A stretch of 37,178 nucleotides of DNA from positions 1 through 37,178 of the forward strand of contig DFIX01000036.1 of the NCBI GenBank assembly GCA_002371495.1. The letters run 5' to 3'. Below the pieces are notes generated by a model. The model saw only the letters and a list, made by a program, of their open reading frames with translations, ran no database searches and was not told the DNA's origin. Below are positions 18,103 to 24,658 of the stretch, piece by piece (the first letter of the stretch is position 1; the number at the start of each line of letters is the position of its first letter). The translations under genes were made by a program, and so were the position numbers. The stretch comes from Eggerthellaceae bacterium UBA3686. Lineage in GTDB: Bacteria > Actinomycetota > Coriobacteriia > Coriobacteriales > Eggerthellaceae.

Positions 18103-18943
18103 TGGTTTCGGGCAGGTTCTTCCACAGGCGCACGGGCATGAAGTGGCGGCGCAGCTCGGGGTTGTAGCGCGCTTCGATGCTGAGCGTGTCGTAGAAACGC
18201 TGCCAGAGCGATTCGACGTAGGCGTCTTCGGCCGTGCGGTCGGGGATGTTGACGATAGTGTCGGCGACGAGGCTCCAGTCATTGCCGTCGTATACGCCCG
18301 CAACGTGGTGGTTTTCGTCGTAGATGATGAAGGGCTGCACGTTGAAGCGCGACACGAAATGCCCCATGACCAGGGGGATGACGTTGGCGTTGGGGTTGCA
18401 GCGCGCGAACCAGACCCCGTTTTGCAAGTGCGAGAAGCGCACGAACTGGCGCATTTTCTCTTCTTCATTAAGGACGCGCTGTTCGAGGGCGACGAGCTCG
18501 CCGACGATGGGGTTGGCCAAATCGTTCAGGACGCTGCGTCGCCTGTTGCGACCAGACGTGCGGTCCATGAGATAGCGTACGAAATTGAAGATGATGACCC
18601 CAGTGCGCGGGTCGTCGTTTGCAGCCGCCCGCATGACCGCTCCGAACGCGCGCCGCCCGCCTTCGCGCTCGATTCCGCGGCGCACGCGCAGCGCCCGCTC
18701 GAAGTCGGTCGCGATGAAGAGGGCCGATTGCTCGAATCGAGGCTGGTAGGCGCGCTCGCATACGATGTCTTCGGGGGTTTCGTGCCGGACGTACGATTCG
18801 AAGATGCAGCAGAGCAGCCCTTCGAGCGAACCGTCGTGCAAGTAGGCCACGTGGGCGAGGGGCGTGCTGGTTGCGGGGGAGGGGCCGTTCGGGTTGCTTG
18901 CGGTCAGCGCGGTGCCGGCAGTTATGCCCTGTGCTACGCCCAT
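18092..18943 (-). CDS. DNA metabolism protein of TIGR03915/DUF4130 type, partner of radical SAM
   Basis: A 283-residue protein matching the family that travels with TIGR03916 radical SAM proteins and often with a uracil-DNA glycosylase-like domain. Recognisable family features: YLHDGSLEGLLCCIFESY near the start, then FVRYLMDR, LVALEQRVLNEEEKMRQFVRF (residues ending the helix), VMGHFVSRFNVQPFIIYDENH and a VRLWKNLPE end. The glycosylase-like domain often fused C-terminally is absent. The start ATG at 18943 overlaps the radical SAM stop by 10 bases and has GGAG 8 bases upstream, so the two are translationally coupled. Biochemical activity is not established in what I know; DNA repair or modification is a family-context inference. 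Confidence 0.85.
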   Translation of the reverse strand: MGVAQGITAGTALTASNPNGPSPATSTPLAHVAYLHDGSLEGLLCCIFESYVRHETPEDIVCERAYQPRFEQSALFIATDFERALRVRRGIEREGGRRAFGAVMRAAANDDPRTGVIIFNFVRYLMDRTSGRNRRRSVLNDLANPIVGELVALEQRVLNEEEKMRQFVRFSHLQNGVWFARCNPNANVIPLVMGHFVSRFNVQPFIIYDENHHVAGVYDGNDWSLVADTIVNIPDRTAEDAYVESLWQRFYDTLSIEARYNPELRRHFMPVRLWKNLPETKNV

Positions 18944-20403
18944 GCTGCAAGCTCCTGCAGGGGATGCGAACCCGTCGAACTTGCATAGGTGCGCGGTGCA
19001 GGCAGGTGCTCGGGATGGCCCTGCGGCAGGCTTGCGCCGAGCATGGCGTTTGCGCCCACGTGCCCGGGAAGCACCTCCTCGCCGGTCGGCGTTTGCTCGA
19101 ACAGGCTCATCTGCTCTGGCAGCGGATTGTCGGCACGGCGCCCGTGGCGCCCGCCGTTGATGGGGGCTGCCAATACGCCATGCAGAGCCTCGCGGGTGAA
19201 GCTGATACCGGACCCACCATATGCGCCGTTGCAGGTAAGGAAATAGCGCGCCCGCTTGTACGCGATGCCCAGCTTGCGCAGCTCGGCTTCGCGCAGCGTG
19301 GTCGTGCGCCGCGCCTTGATTATTTTGCGCGCGCCCGCTGGCCCGATGCCTGGTACGCGCAGCAGAACCTCGAGCGGGGCCGTGTTGACCTCGACGGGGA
19401 AGAGGTCCAGGTGGTTGAGCGCCCAGTTGGCTTTTGGGTCCACGTCGTGGGCCAGAAACGGATTGGCTTCGTCGATGAGCTCGCCGGCCTCGTAGTGGTA
19501 GAACCTCATGAGCCAATCGGCTTGGTACAGGCGGTGCTCGCGATTGAGCTGCACGCCGGCCGTCGAGGGCAGGCGCGGGTCCTGGTTGACGGGCAGGTAA
19601 GCGCTGAAGAAGATGCGTTTCAAGTTGAGCGAGCGGTACAGCGCCGCCGACAGGTTGAGGATCTGAAAGTCGGTCTCGGGCGTGGCGCCGATGATCATCT
19701 GCGTGGACTGCCCGGCCGGCGCAAAAGCTTGCTGCTTGCGGGCGACGCTGACCTGTTGCTGGTAGAACGTGGGCTTGCGGCGCACGAGCGCGCGCGTTTC
19801 GGCGTCTTCGGCGATGCTGTCGCGTATTTGGCGCATGGGCCCGAGGATGTTCTGCCCGGACTTCTGCGGCGCCAAAAGATCGAGGCTCTGGCGCGAGGGC
19901 AGCTCGAGGTTGACGCTCACGCGGTCGCAGAGGCGCCCGAGCTGGTCGATGAGCTCGGGGGAGGTGCCCGGCACGGCCTTGGCGTGGATGTATCCCCGAA
20001 ACCCGTGCTCGTAGCGCAGGATCGAGAGCGCCCTGACCATGAGCTCGGTGGTGCGGTCGGGCGATTCGATGACGCCCGAGCTGAGGAATAGTCCCTCGAT
20101 GTAGTTGCGCCGGTAGAACTCGATGGTCAGATCGGCGATTTCGTGCGGGGTGAATGCGGCGCGGCGAACTTCGTTGCTGGAACGATTGACGCAGTACGCG
20201 CAGTCGTATACGCATACGTTGGTCATGAGGATCTTGAGCAAGCTGACGCAACGGCCGTCGGCCGTGAAGCTGTGGCAGAGCCCCGCCGAAAGGGCATTGC
20301 CCAGCTGTCCCTTCTGTGCGGCGCGCGAAGACCCCGACGATGTGCAAGCCACATCGTATTTGGCCGCGTCGGCGAGTATGCTGAGCTTGGTCATGAGGTC
20401 CAT
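18934..20403 (-). CDS. Putative DNA modification/repair radical SAM protein (TIGR03916 type)
   Basis: A 489-residue radical SAM enzyme. The [4Fe-4S] cluster motif CVYDCAYC uses Cys64, Cys68 and Cys71 (CxxxCxxC). The C-terminal part has a helix-hairpin-helix, LLRVPGIGPAGARKIIKARR, a DNA-binding element usual in repair proteins. The family is normally found beside TIGR03915, exactly as here with a 10-base overlap. ATG 20403 has only a weak GGA; ATG 20394 is a possible alternative. Residues after about 400 are a poorly conserved tail. It is the first gene of the minus-strand unit, and its promoter region carries two dyads resembling actinobacterial LexA boxes, which fits a damage-inducible role. 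Reaction and substrate are unknown. Confidence 0.9.
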   Translation of the reverse strand: MDLMTKLSILADAAKYDVACTSSGSSRAAQKGQLGNALSAGLCHSFTADGRCVSLLKILMTNVCVYDCAYCVNRSSNEVRRAAFTPHEIADLTIEFYRRNYIEGLFLSSGVIESPDRTTELMVRALSILRYEHGFRGYIHAKAVPGTSPELIDQLGRLCDRVSVNLELPSRQSLDLLAPQKSGQNILGPMRQIRDSIAEDAETRALVRRKPTFYQQQVSVARKQQAFAPAGQSTQMIIGATPETDFQILNLSAALYRSLNLKRIFFSAYLPVNQDPRLPSTAGVQLNREHRLYQADWLMRFYHYEAGELIDEANPFLAHDVDPKANWALNHLDLFPVEVNTAPLEVLLRVPGIGPAGARKIIKARRTTTLREAELRKLGIAYKRARYFLTCNGAYGGSGISFTREALHGVLAAPINGGRHGRRADNPLPEQMSLFEQTPTGEEVLPGHVGANAMLGASLPQGHPEHLPAPRTYASSTGSHPLQELAAWA

Positions 20404-20454
20404 ACGTACGTCCGTTCGTCGTGTATACTATATAATATGCAAACGTCCGTTCGA
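20404..20454. promoter_or_regulatory. Divergent promoter with two LexA/SOS-box-like dyads
   Basis: Two 16-base sites, ACGTACGTCCGTTCGT (20404-20419) and GCAAACGTCCGTTCGA (20439-20454), share ACGTCCGTTCG. Each matches the actinobacterial LexA pattern TCGAAC-N4-GTTCGA: left half 4/6 in both, right half 5/6 and 6/6. Between them, TATAAT (20431-20436) is a -10 for the plus strand, and TATTAT reads on the minus strand. A repressor on both sites would cover both promoters. The match is by eye against the mycobacterial consensus; the LexA motif of this lineage may differ. Confidence 0.55.
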
Positions 20455-20479
20455 CGTCAACAGCAGGGGGTTTCTTCGC

Positions 20480-21127
20480 ATGGCAATTCGGGCGATTCTT
20501 TACGACAACGACGGCACGCTCGTCGACACCCATGACCTCATCTTGTCGAGCATGCGCTATTCAACGCGCAAAGTGCTCGGCCGCGTTATCCCCGACGAAC
20601 AGCTTATGGCTAAGGTGGGGATCCCCTTGGCGGATCAGATGCTCGATTTCACCGATACGGTCGAGCAGCGCGACGAACTGCTGCGCGTGTACCGCGAGCA
20701 TAATCATGCCCATCACGATGCGGCTGTGCGTTTGTTCCCCGGGGTGCTCGAGGGCCTGAAGTCGCTTCATGAGGCGGGCATTCCCATGGGGGTCGTCACT
20801 TCCAAAAAGGCGCCGCTGGCAACGCGCGGTCTTAAGATCACGGGTGCTTGGTCCTACTTGGAGTGCCTGGTCGGTCCCGACGAATGTCCAAAGGCCAAAC
20901 CCGAACCCGACCCCATTCTGCTCGGGGCCAGCATGCTCGGCGTGCCGGCCGAAGAGTGCGTGTACCTGGGCGATAGCCCCTTCGACATTCAGGCCGGCAA
21001 TGCTGCCGGGTGCGTGTCGGTTGCCGCGCTGTGGGGCATGTTCACACGCGAAGACCTCGTGCCCGAGCGTCCCGATTACGAGTTCGACTCGTTCGCGGAT
21101 TTCGCAACGTGGGTTCTCGCCAGTTAA
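20480..21127 (+). CDS. HAD-family phosphatase (phosphoglycolate/pyrophosphatase-like)
   Basis: A 215-residue HAD hydrolase with motif I YDNDGTLVD (nucleophile Asp and the +2 Asp), motif II VVTSKK, motif III Lys in PKAKPEPDP, and motif IV YLGDSPFDIQAG. The alpha-helical cap sits between motifs I and II (subclass IA), as in Gph, PpaX and related enzymes. The frame is open 119 codons upstream as antisense to the radical SAM gene; ATG 20480 with AGGGGG upstream starts at the usual family N-terminus, so I use it. Divergent from the DNA repair pair across a 76-base promoter region. One plausible link is clearing phosphoglycolate, a product of DNA strand-break repair, but the substrate is not determined. 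Confidence 0.9.
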   Translation: MAIRAILYDNDGTLVDTHDLILSSMRYSTRKVLGRVIPDEQLMAKVGIPLADQMLDFTDTVEQRDELLRVYREHNHAHHDAAVRLFPGVLEGLKSLHEAGIPMGVVTSKKAPLATRGLKITGAWSYLECLVGPDECPKAKPEPDPILLGASMLGVPAEECVYLGDSPFDIQAGNAAGCVSVAALWGMFTREDLVPERPDYEFDSFADFATWVLAS

Positions 21128-21135
21128 CTACTCAA

Positions 21136-21178
21136 CCAAAATGTGTAAAAAGGGTCTGACCCTTTTTACACATTTTGG
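21136..21178. repeat. TGTGTAAAAGGGG palindrome, copy 5
   Basis: Perfect 21-bp arms 21136-21156 and 21158-21178 around central T (core AAAAAGGGTC-T-GACCC), 9 bases after the HAD stop. The A-run is one longer and the G-run one shorter than in copies 1, 3 and 4, with both arms changed together. Confidence 0.92.
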
Positions 21179-21186
21179 GAATACAC

Positions 21187-21261
21187 AGAGCCCCCGAGGC
21201 TATCCCATCTGCATAGTTCGGTTGGTGTTCGTTTCGCAAATGGGACAACTTCGAGGGCTCT
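21187..21261 (-). ncRNA. Long imperfect hairpin, possible small RNA or terminator
   Basis: Arms 21187-21208 and 21240-21261 are 22-base inverted copies with four differences, all transitions. On the minus strand three of the four become G-U pairs, so a minus-strand RNA would fold well; the loop is 31 bases. It lies about 195 bases past the winged-helix gene stop on that strand. The rest of 21262-21456 shows nothing I recognise. Confidence 0.35.
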
Positions 21262-21456
21262 GGATGAAGGGAGCGGCGGAATTCCTGTTAAGCGCGTTGT
21301 TTTCCGTCGCGAAGCGAAGGCCGGGTATGATGCGGCTGACCCGGCTGGCCGAATGTGGAGGCAAGTTTTCGTCGCAGGCTCGTGTAGCCATTTTGGTTGG
21401 AAAGGTACGGACAGAACGGTTCTGGTTGCAAGCGCTGCTTGCCTGCGAAGATCCGC

Positions 21457-21810
21457 TTATGCGAGTCGAACATCGGTGTCCTTCTCTTCTGCCGCGTCGG
21501 GGCCCTCTAGGCGCTGCGCCATGGCCTCGAGCTGTCCAATATGGTCTACCACCTGCGTGCCGAGCGGCGTAACGGTATAACCGCTGCGCGCTCGGTACTT
21601 CTGAATGCACCCCGATGCAACAAGCGATTGCATCAGCGGGTTGAGCTTCCCCTTGCTCACGTGGAAAAGCTCTGCAATCTCTTCCTGGCTTTCGCGCACC
21701 CGTTTCCCATCCAGCGTGTCGGTTTGCAGGTCGGCGAGCAAACACAACAGCCGATATGAGTCCGAGGTGAACAGGTTCACCAGACCCCGTTGTGCGTTTA
21801 AGTGGTCCAT
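21457..21810 (-). CDS. Winged-helix DNA-binding regulator
   Basis: A 117-residue protein with a winged-helix fold: helices around residues 14-60 (QEEIAELFHVSKGKLNPLMQ as the recognition region) and a wing YRARSGYTVTPLG, then a short acidic helix. This is close to MarR-like or Crp C-terminal wHTH regulators; no ligand domain is present. On the minus strand the ATG at 21810 has no ribosome site, and a TATATT -10-like box lies about 10 bases before it, so the mRNA may be leaderless. Its upstream DNA (21811-21960) is markedly AT-rich compared with the surroundings. Regulated targets cannot be read from the sequence. Confidence 0.7.
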   Translation of the reverse strand: MDHLNAQRGLVNLFTSDSYRLLCLLADLQTDTLDGKRVRESQEEIAELFHVSKGKLNPLMQSLVASGCIQKYRARSGYTVTPLGTQVVDHIGQLEAMAQRLEGPDAAEEKDTDVRLA

Positions 21811-22095
21811 TTGTCAAAATAATATACTCTAATAAAATAAAATTGCAATCTAAGAAAGTATAAAAAATTAGACTAAGAAACAAATTCGGAGTAAAAAGCC
21901 GAAAATCGCAGGTCGTAAAATATGACTAAATTGTGGGTCGTGTAGAGCCTGTGAATTATTTGTTGCAGATGTGAAGAATCCTGACCTGCGGTTTTGGAAA
22001 CCTTGTGCTTATTGCGTGCCGACCTCGTCGAGGTCACATGTTCAAAGTGTTGGGTATTCATCAGGGAATATTTTCGGCTTGTATGCTTTTGTCAC
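21811..22095. other. AT-rich intergenic region
   Basis: The region is about 65-70% AT from 21811 to 21960, unlike its neighbours. It contains an 8-bp inverted pair (CGCAGGTC at 21907-21914 with 21983-21990) and a palindrome GACCTC-GTC-GAGGTC near 22021-22035 that could be an operator. It must hold promoters for the wHTH gene and the divergent secreted-protein gene. No ORF is convincing. The low GC may mark transferred DNA or simply a promoter island. Confidence 0.35.
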
Positions 22096-22195
22096 CGATT
22101 GGGTGGCCGCGCGGCCCTAAGGCGCGCGGCCCAAACACACGGCAAACTCGGAACATGGGATGCGGCCAATCCGGGCAGCATCCCGCCCAATCGGC
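22096..22195 (+). promoter_or_regulatory. Three-helix structured leader (riboswitch-like) before secreted protein
   Basis: An outer helix (22096-22104 with 22187-22195, CCGATTGGG, 9 bp) closes two internal hairpins: 22106-22114 with 22124-22132 (9 bp) and 22158-22164 with 22179-22185 (7 bp). They are joined by an unpaired 25-base linker containing ACACGGCAAACTCGGAACAT. The outer helix ends two bases before the GAAAGG ribosome site of the gene at 22207. This is a compact three-way junction, but I could not match it to a known riboswitch class. A multi-helix leader touching the ribosome site suggests translational control. Confidence 0.45.
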
Positions 22196-22206
22196 GAAAG
22201 GGTTAT

Positions 22207-23178
22207 ATGCAGGACCTGAAAAGAAGGGCCGCAGCGCTCGCGCTGTGCCTGAGCCTGGCTTTGTCGCCTGTCATGGCTTTTGCCGCTGACAACGATGGCG
22301 ATGGCGAAGCCAAAAAGAACGATCCCGCGCTCACCGTTGGAGGCGCCGAGGACGCCTCGGACAAATCCTCTTCTGAATCGAGCGCCAGCAAAGAAGCCGA
22401 TGACGCGAAGTCGAATGATGACGCGCAAGGGCAGGACGCGAAGCAGGAATCCGATAAAAGCGCCGATGCGGCTAAAGCCGACGATGCAGCCAAATCGAAC
22501 GAAGCCGAAGCGGCGAACACTGCGGCTACCACCGAGGGTTCCGACGCGACTCTACAAGCTGCCGTAACGTCCGACGAGGACGAGCAGCAGCTTCAGGCAG
22601 AAAAAGCCGAACGCGAGAAAGCCCAGGCCGAGCTGAAAGCGCAGATCGAAGAGGCCGAGCGCAAGAAGGCCGAGGCCGAGAAGAAGGCTGCCGAAGAGGC
22701 CGAGCGCAAGAAGCACGAGAAGACCGACAAGGTGCTGACCTACAGCAAGAAGCTCATCAACAAGGTGGGAACGCAGGAGGGCACCGGCCACAGCATTTGC
22801 TGCCCATCGTTCTCGTGCGCTTACGGCGACGTCGTTTTGGACGGCACGTACCATGATCATTCGTATTACACCTGCTCGTGCTGCACCTGGAACGATTGGG
22901 GCGGTGGCGCGTCGGTGAACCGCTGCGTCGGCTCGAGCGAAGAGCTCTTGCGCGAGGCGTACGACCAGATTCTTTCGGGCAGGCCCACGGTCATTCACGT
23001 GGCCCATGGCGGCGGCGAGCATTGGGTGTGCCTCATCGGATACAAGAACGCCAAGGACCCCGATCATCTTTCACTCGCGAACTTCATCTGCCTCGACCCG
23101 TGGGATGGCGCCAAGATCACCGTGTCGGATCGCTATTCGCTCTACGGCGACGGCTGCGAGCACATCTCGTCTCGCTAA
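22207..23178 (+). CDS. Secreted protein with coiled coil and C39-like cysteine-protease-fold domain
   Basis: A 323-residue exported protein. Signal peptide 1 to about 26 (KRR, Leu/Ala core, MAFA). Residues about 27-120 are Asp/Ala/Lys-rich low complexity, then a charged coiled coil (about 125-175, QLQAEKAEREKAQAELKAQ). The C-terminal domain (180-323) looks like Peptidase_C39_2: a cysteine-rich ICCPSFSCAYGDVV as probable nucleophile region, GGGEHWVCLIGYK with the catalytic His, and CLDPWDG with the Asp/Asn partner, ending in YSLYGDG. Several extra cysteines suggest disulfides or metal. ATG 22207 with GAAAGG and the signal peptide fixes the start, although the frame is open 71 codons upstream. 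Likely a cell-surface peptidase or amidase. No wall anchor seen. Confidence 0.75.
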   Translation: MQDLKRRAAALALCLSLALSPVMAFAADNDGDGEAKKNDPALTVGGAEDASDKSSSESSASKEADDAKSNDDAQGQDAKQESDKSADAAKADDAAKSNEAEAANTAATTEGSDATLQAAVTSDEDEQQLQAEKAEREKAQAELKAQIEEAERKKAEAEKKAAEEAERKKHEKTDKVLTYSKKLINKVGTQEGTGHSICCPSFSCAYGDVVLDGTYHDHSYYTCSCCTWNDWGGGASVNRCVGSSEELLREAYDQILSGRPTVIHVAHGGGEHWVCLIGYKNAKDPDHLSLANFICLDPWDGAKITVSDRYSLYGDGCEHISSR

Positions 23179-23224
23179 CCATCCGGCGGCGTGCGTTCGC
23201 CGTACCTATGTAAACCAGCCCCGT

Positions 23225-23258
23225 CCTCTTGCTCGCGCTACAATGTCTTTGCAAGAGG
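23225..23258 (+). promoter_or_regulatory. Inverted repeat flanking the -10 of the LysR gene
   Basis: CCTCTTGC (23225-23232) and its inverse complement (23251-23258) flank a TACAAT -10-like box (23239-23244). LysR regulators usually bind such dyads and repress their own promoter. The second half overlaps the AGGGAAGGGG ribosome site region. Confidence 0.4.
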
Positions 23259-23271
23259 GAAGGGGCTGTTC

Positions 23272-23781
23272 ATGAATATCGACCATCTTCGGGAATTCGC
23301 CTATCTGGCAGAGACGCTCAGCTTTGCAGCGACGGCGCGCCATTTCTTCATCAGCGCGTCGGTGTTGAGCAAGCATGTCTCGGCTTTGGAAGACGATCTC
23401 CAGGTGAAACTGTTTGTGCGCGACAGTCGTAACGTGCGAATAACCGAGGATGGCGAGGCGTTCTACCACGATATCATCTCTGTCGTCGACGGTTTCGACC
23501 GGGCTGTAGCGAATCTGGAGGCGCGGCGCTATCGCGATATCGACACGTTCTATTTTCGCATCGTCCAGAACGATTGCGCTGGTTTTTCGTCGGGGCACAA
23601 TTATCGGCAGTTCGAGGGGCGTGCGGTGTTCCTGCCTTTGCGAGACGTCGATACGACCTACACCGTCAGCGCGCAGTGGCTGAAAAGCACCGATGCGCGT
23701 GTGGGCGCGCTTGCGCGCGAAGCCGCTCAGGTGTGCGCCGAGTTCATGAAGAACTGGTCTGACGGCGTAGACGGCGTATAG
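23272..23781 (+). CDS. LysR-family regulator with most of the effector domain missing
   Basis: A 169-residue protein. Residues 1-60 are a typical LysR helix-turn-helix (MNIDHLREFAYLAETLSFAA; SKHVSALEDDLQVKLFVRDS), followed by the dimerisation helix to about 90. The effector domain begins (YFRIVQ) and then jumps to its usual last strand and helix (GRAVFLPLRD; LAREAAQVCAEF). Normal LysR proteins are about 290-310 residues, so about 120-130 residues are absent, with the frame kept. The start is well supported (AGGGAAGGGG before ATG 23272). It could still dimerise and bind DNA without sensing a ligand. It precedes a decayed-looking ORF and a ferredoxin subunit, suggesting one deletion event hit this locus. 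Confidence 0.75.
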   Translation: MNIDHLREFAYLAETLSFAATARHFFISASVLSKHVSALEDDLQVKLFVRDSRNVRITEDGEAFYHDIISVVDGFDRAVANLEARRYRDIDTFYFRIVQNDCAGFSSGHNYRQFEGRAVFLPLRDVDTTYTVSAQWLKSTDARVGALAREAAQVCAEFMKNWSDGVDGV

Positions 23782-24249
23782 GAGGCATCCTGCGAAGGGC
23801 GCAGAAGCAGAACGTGTGTATGGCATGCGAAAACGCATCCAGGGTTCGCATGTGCGCCTGCGTGTTTCCGAAACGGAAAGCTTTGCCGCGTGTACAAGTG
23901 CGAGCCGGGCGACCACAACACGCCCGATAACAAGTTCGGCTACGATCGCGAGGTCGAAAACGTGTGCGCAAGCGAACCACGGAAGATTGTCGAGAAGGCC
24001 AACGTGTCAGCCGATGCGCTCGCCGACGCCACGACGGTGCCGTATGTAGCGGCCAACGAGGTGAAGGCCGATGCGCGTCTGTACACGATCGACGGCGGCG
24101 CGTGGGCGACCAAGGCCCGCGAGGTCGAGGCCGCCAAAGTTGCCGAGCGCGAGCGCGCCAAGGAAGAGTTCATGCAGGCGTACCGGGCGATGGTTGCCGA
24201 GCAGGAGGCCGAAGAGGCCGCCCAGGCAACTGCTGGCGCCACGGAATAG
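23782..24249 (+). pseudogene. C-terminal remnant, possibly of a molybdopterin oxidoreductase catalytic subunit
   Basis: The frame is open from 23782 to the stop at 24247-24249; the first start is a GTG at 23890 with no ribosome site, giving 119 residues. It begins VYKCEPGDHNTPDNKFGYD and ends in an Ala/Glu-rich helix (AREVEAAKVAERERAKEEFM). It has no signal, membrane segment or complete domain. It directly precedes, by 12 bases, a ferredoxin subunit of the sort that partners DMSO-reductase-family enzymes, in the order expected for the end of a large catalytic subunit. I infer a remnant tail, but I do not recognise the sequence itself; it could be a small intact gene of unknown role. Confidence 0.4.
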
Positions 24250-24261
24250 AGGGGGTTCCAC

Positions 24262-24603
24262 ATGGCTAAGGGAATGCTAGTCGATTACGAGTGGTGCTCC
24301 GGGTGCCACAGCTGCGAGGTTGCGTGCTCGACGGAGCTGTCGCATGCGCACTTCCCGAAGGATCACTGCGGCGTGAAGGTCCACGAAGAGGGCCTGTACC
24401 AGATCGGCGAGGAGAGGTGGACCGACATCTTCATGCCAATCTTCACCGACCTGTGCGATACGTGCGCGATGCGCCGCGCTGCTGGCGAGGAGCTGCCTAC
24501 GTGCGTGAAACACTGCCAAGCCCACGTGCTGAAGTTCGGCGAGCTTGAGGACCTGGCGCGCGATTTGGCTGCCAAGCCCAAGCAGGTGCTGTACGCGCTG
24601 TAA
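24262..24603 (+). CDS. Two-cluster 4Fe-4S ferredoxin subunit (DMSO-reductase-family electron transfer type)
   Basis: A 113-residue iron-sulfur protein. Cysteines: CSGCHSCEVAC (residues about 12-22, CxxCxxCxxxC) and CDTCAMR with PTCVKHC (CxxC then CxxxC), giving two [4Fe-4S] clusters. The pattern and the DTCAMR/PTCVKHC motif match small electron-transfer subunits of molybdopterin enzymes, roughly half the size of DmsB (four clusters). ATG 24262 follows AGAGGGGG. The gene itself appears intact. Its usual large subunit is not present upstream except for a possible tail fragment, so it may now be an orphan or serve another enzyme encoded elsewhere. Confidence 0.85.
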   Translation: MAKGMLVDYEWCSGCHSCEVACSTELSHAHFPKDHCGVKVHEEGLYQIGEERWTDIFMPIFTDLCDTCAMRRAAGEELPTCVKHCQAHVLKFGELEDLARDLAAKPKQVLYAL

Positions 24604-24612
24604 ACGATAGCG

Positions 24613-24658
24613 TGAACAGACGATATGCCCGTCTCACGATGGGCATATCGTCTGTTCA
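24613..24658. terminator. Bidirectional hairpin between ferredoxin and CDF genes
   Basis: Perfect 18-bp arms 24613-24630 (TGAACAGACGATATGCCC) and 24641-24658 with a 10-base loop. It lies between convergent genes. The stop codon (TGA) of the CDF gene is the last three bases of the right arm read on the minus strand. Confidence 0.85.

Noticed and set aside
18092..20533. A single 813-codon minus-strand frame through the radical SAM region
   Set aside because: Its first part is an Arg/Ala-rich shadow of the radical SAM gene; only the last 283 codons (from ATG 18943) form a real protein.
22096..22195. Assignment of the leader to a cyclic-di-GMP riboswitch
   Set aside because: It has GGCAAAC but lacks the GGACGCAAAG segment and the tetraloop receptor arrangement expected; left as unassigned.
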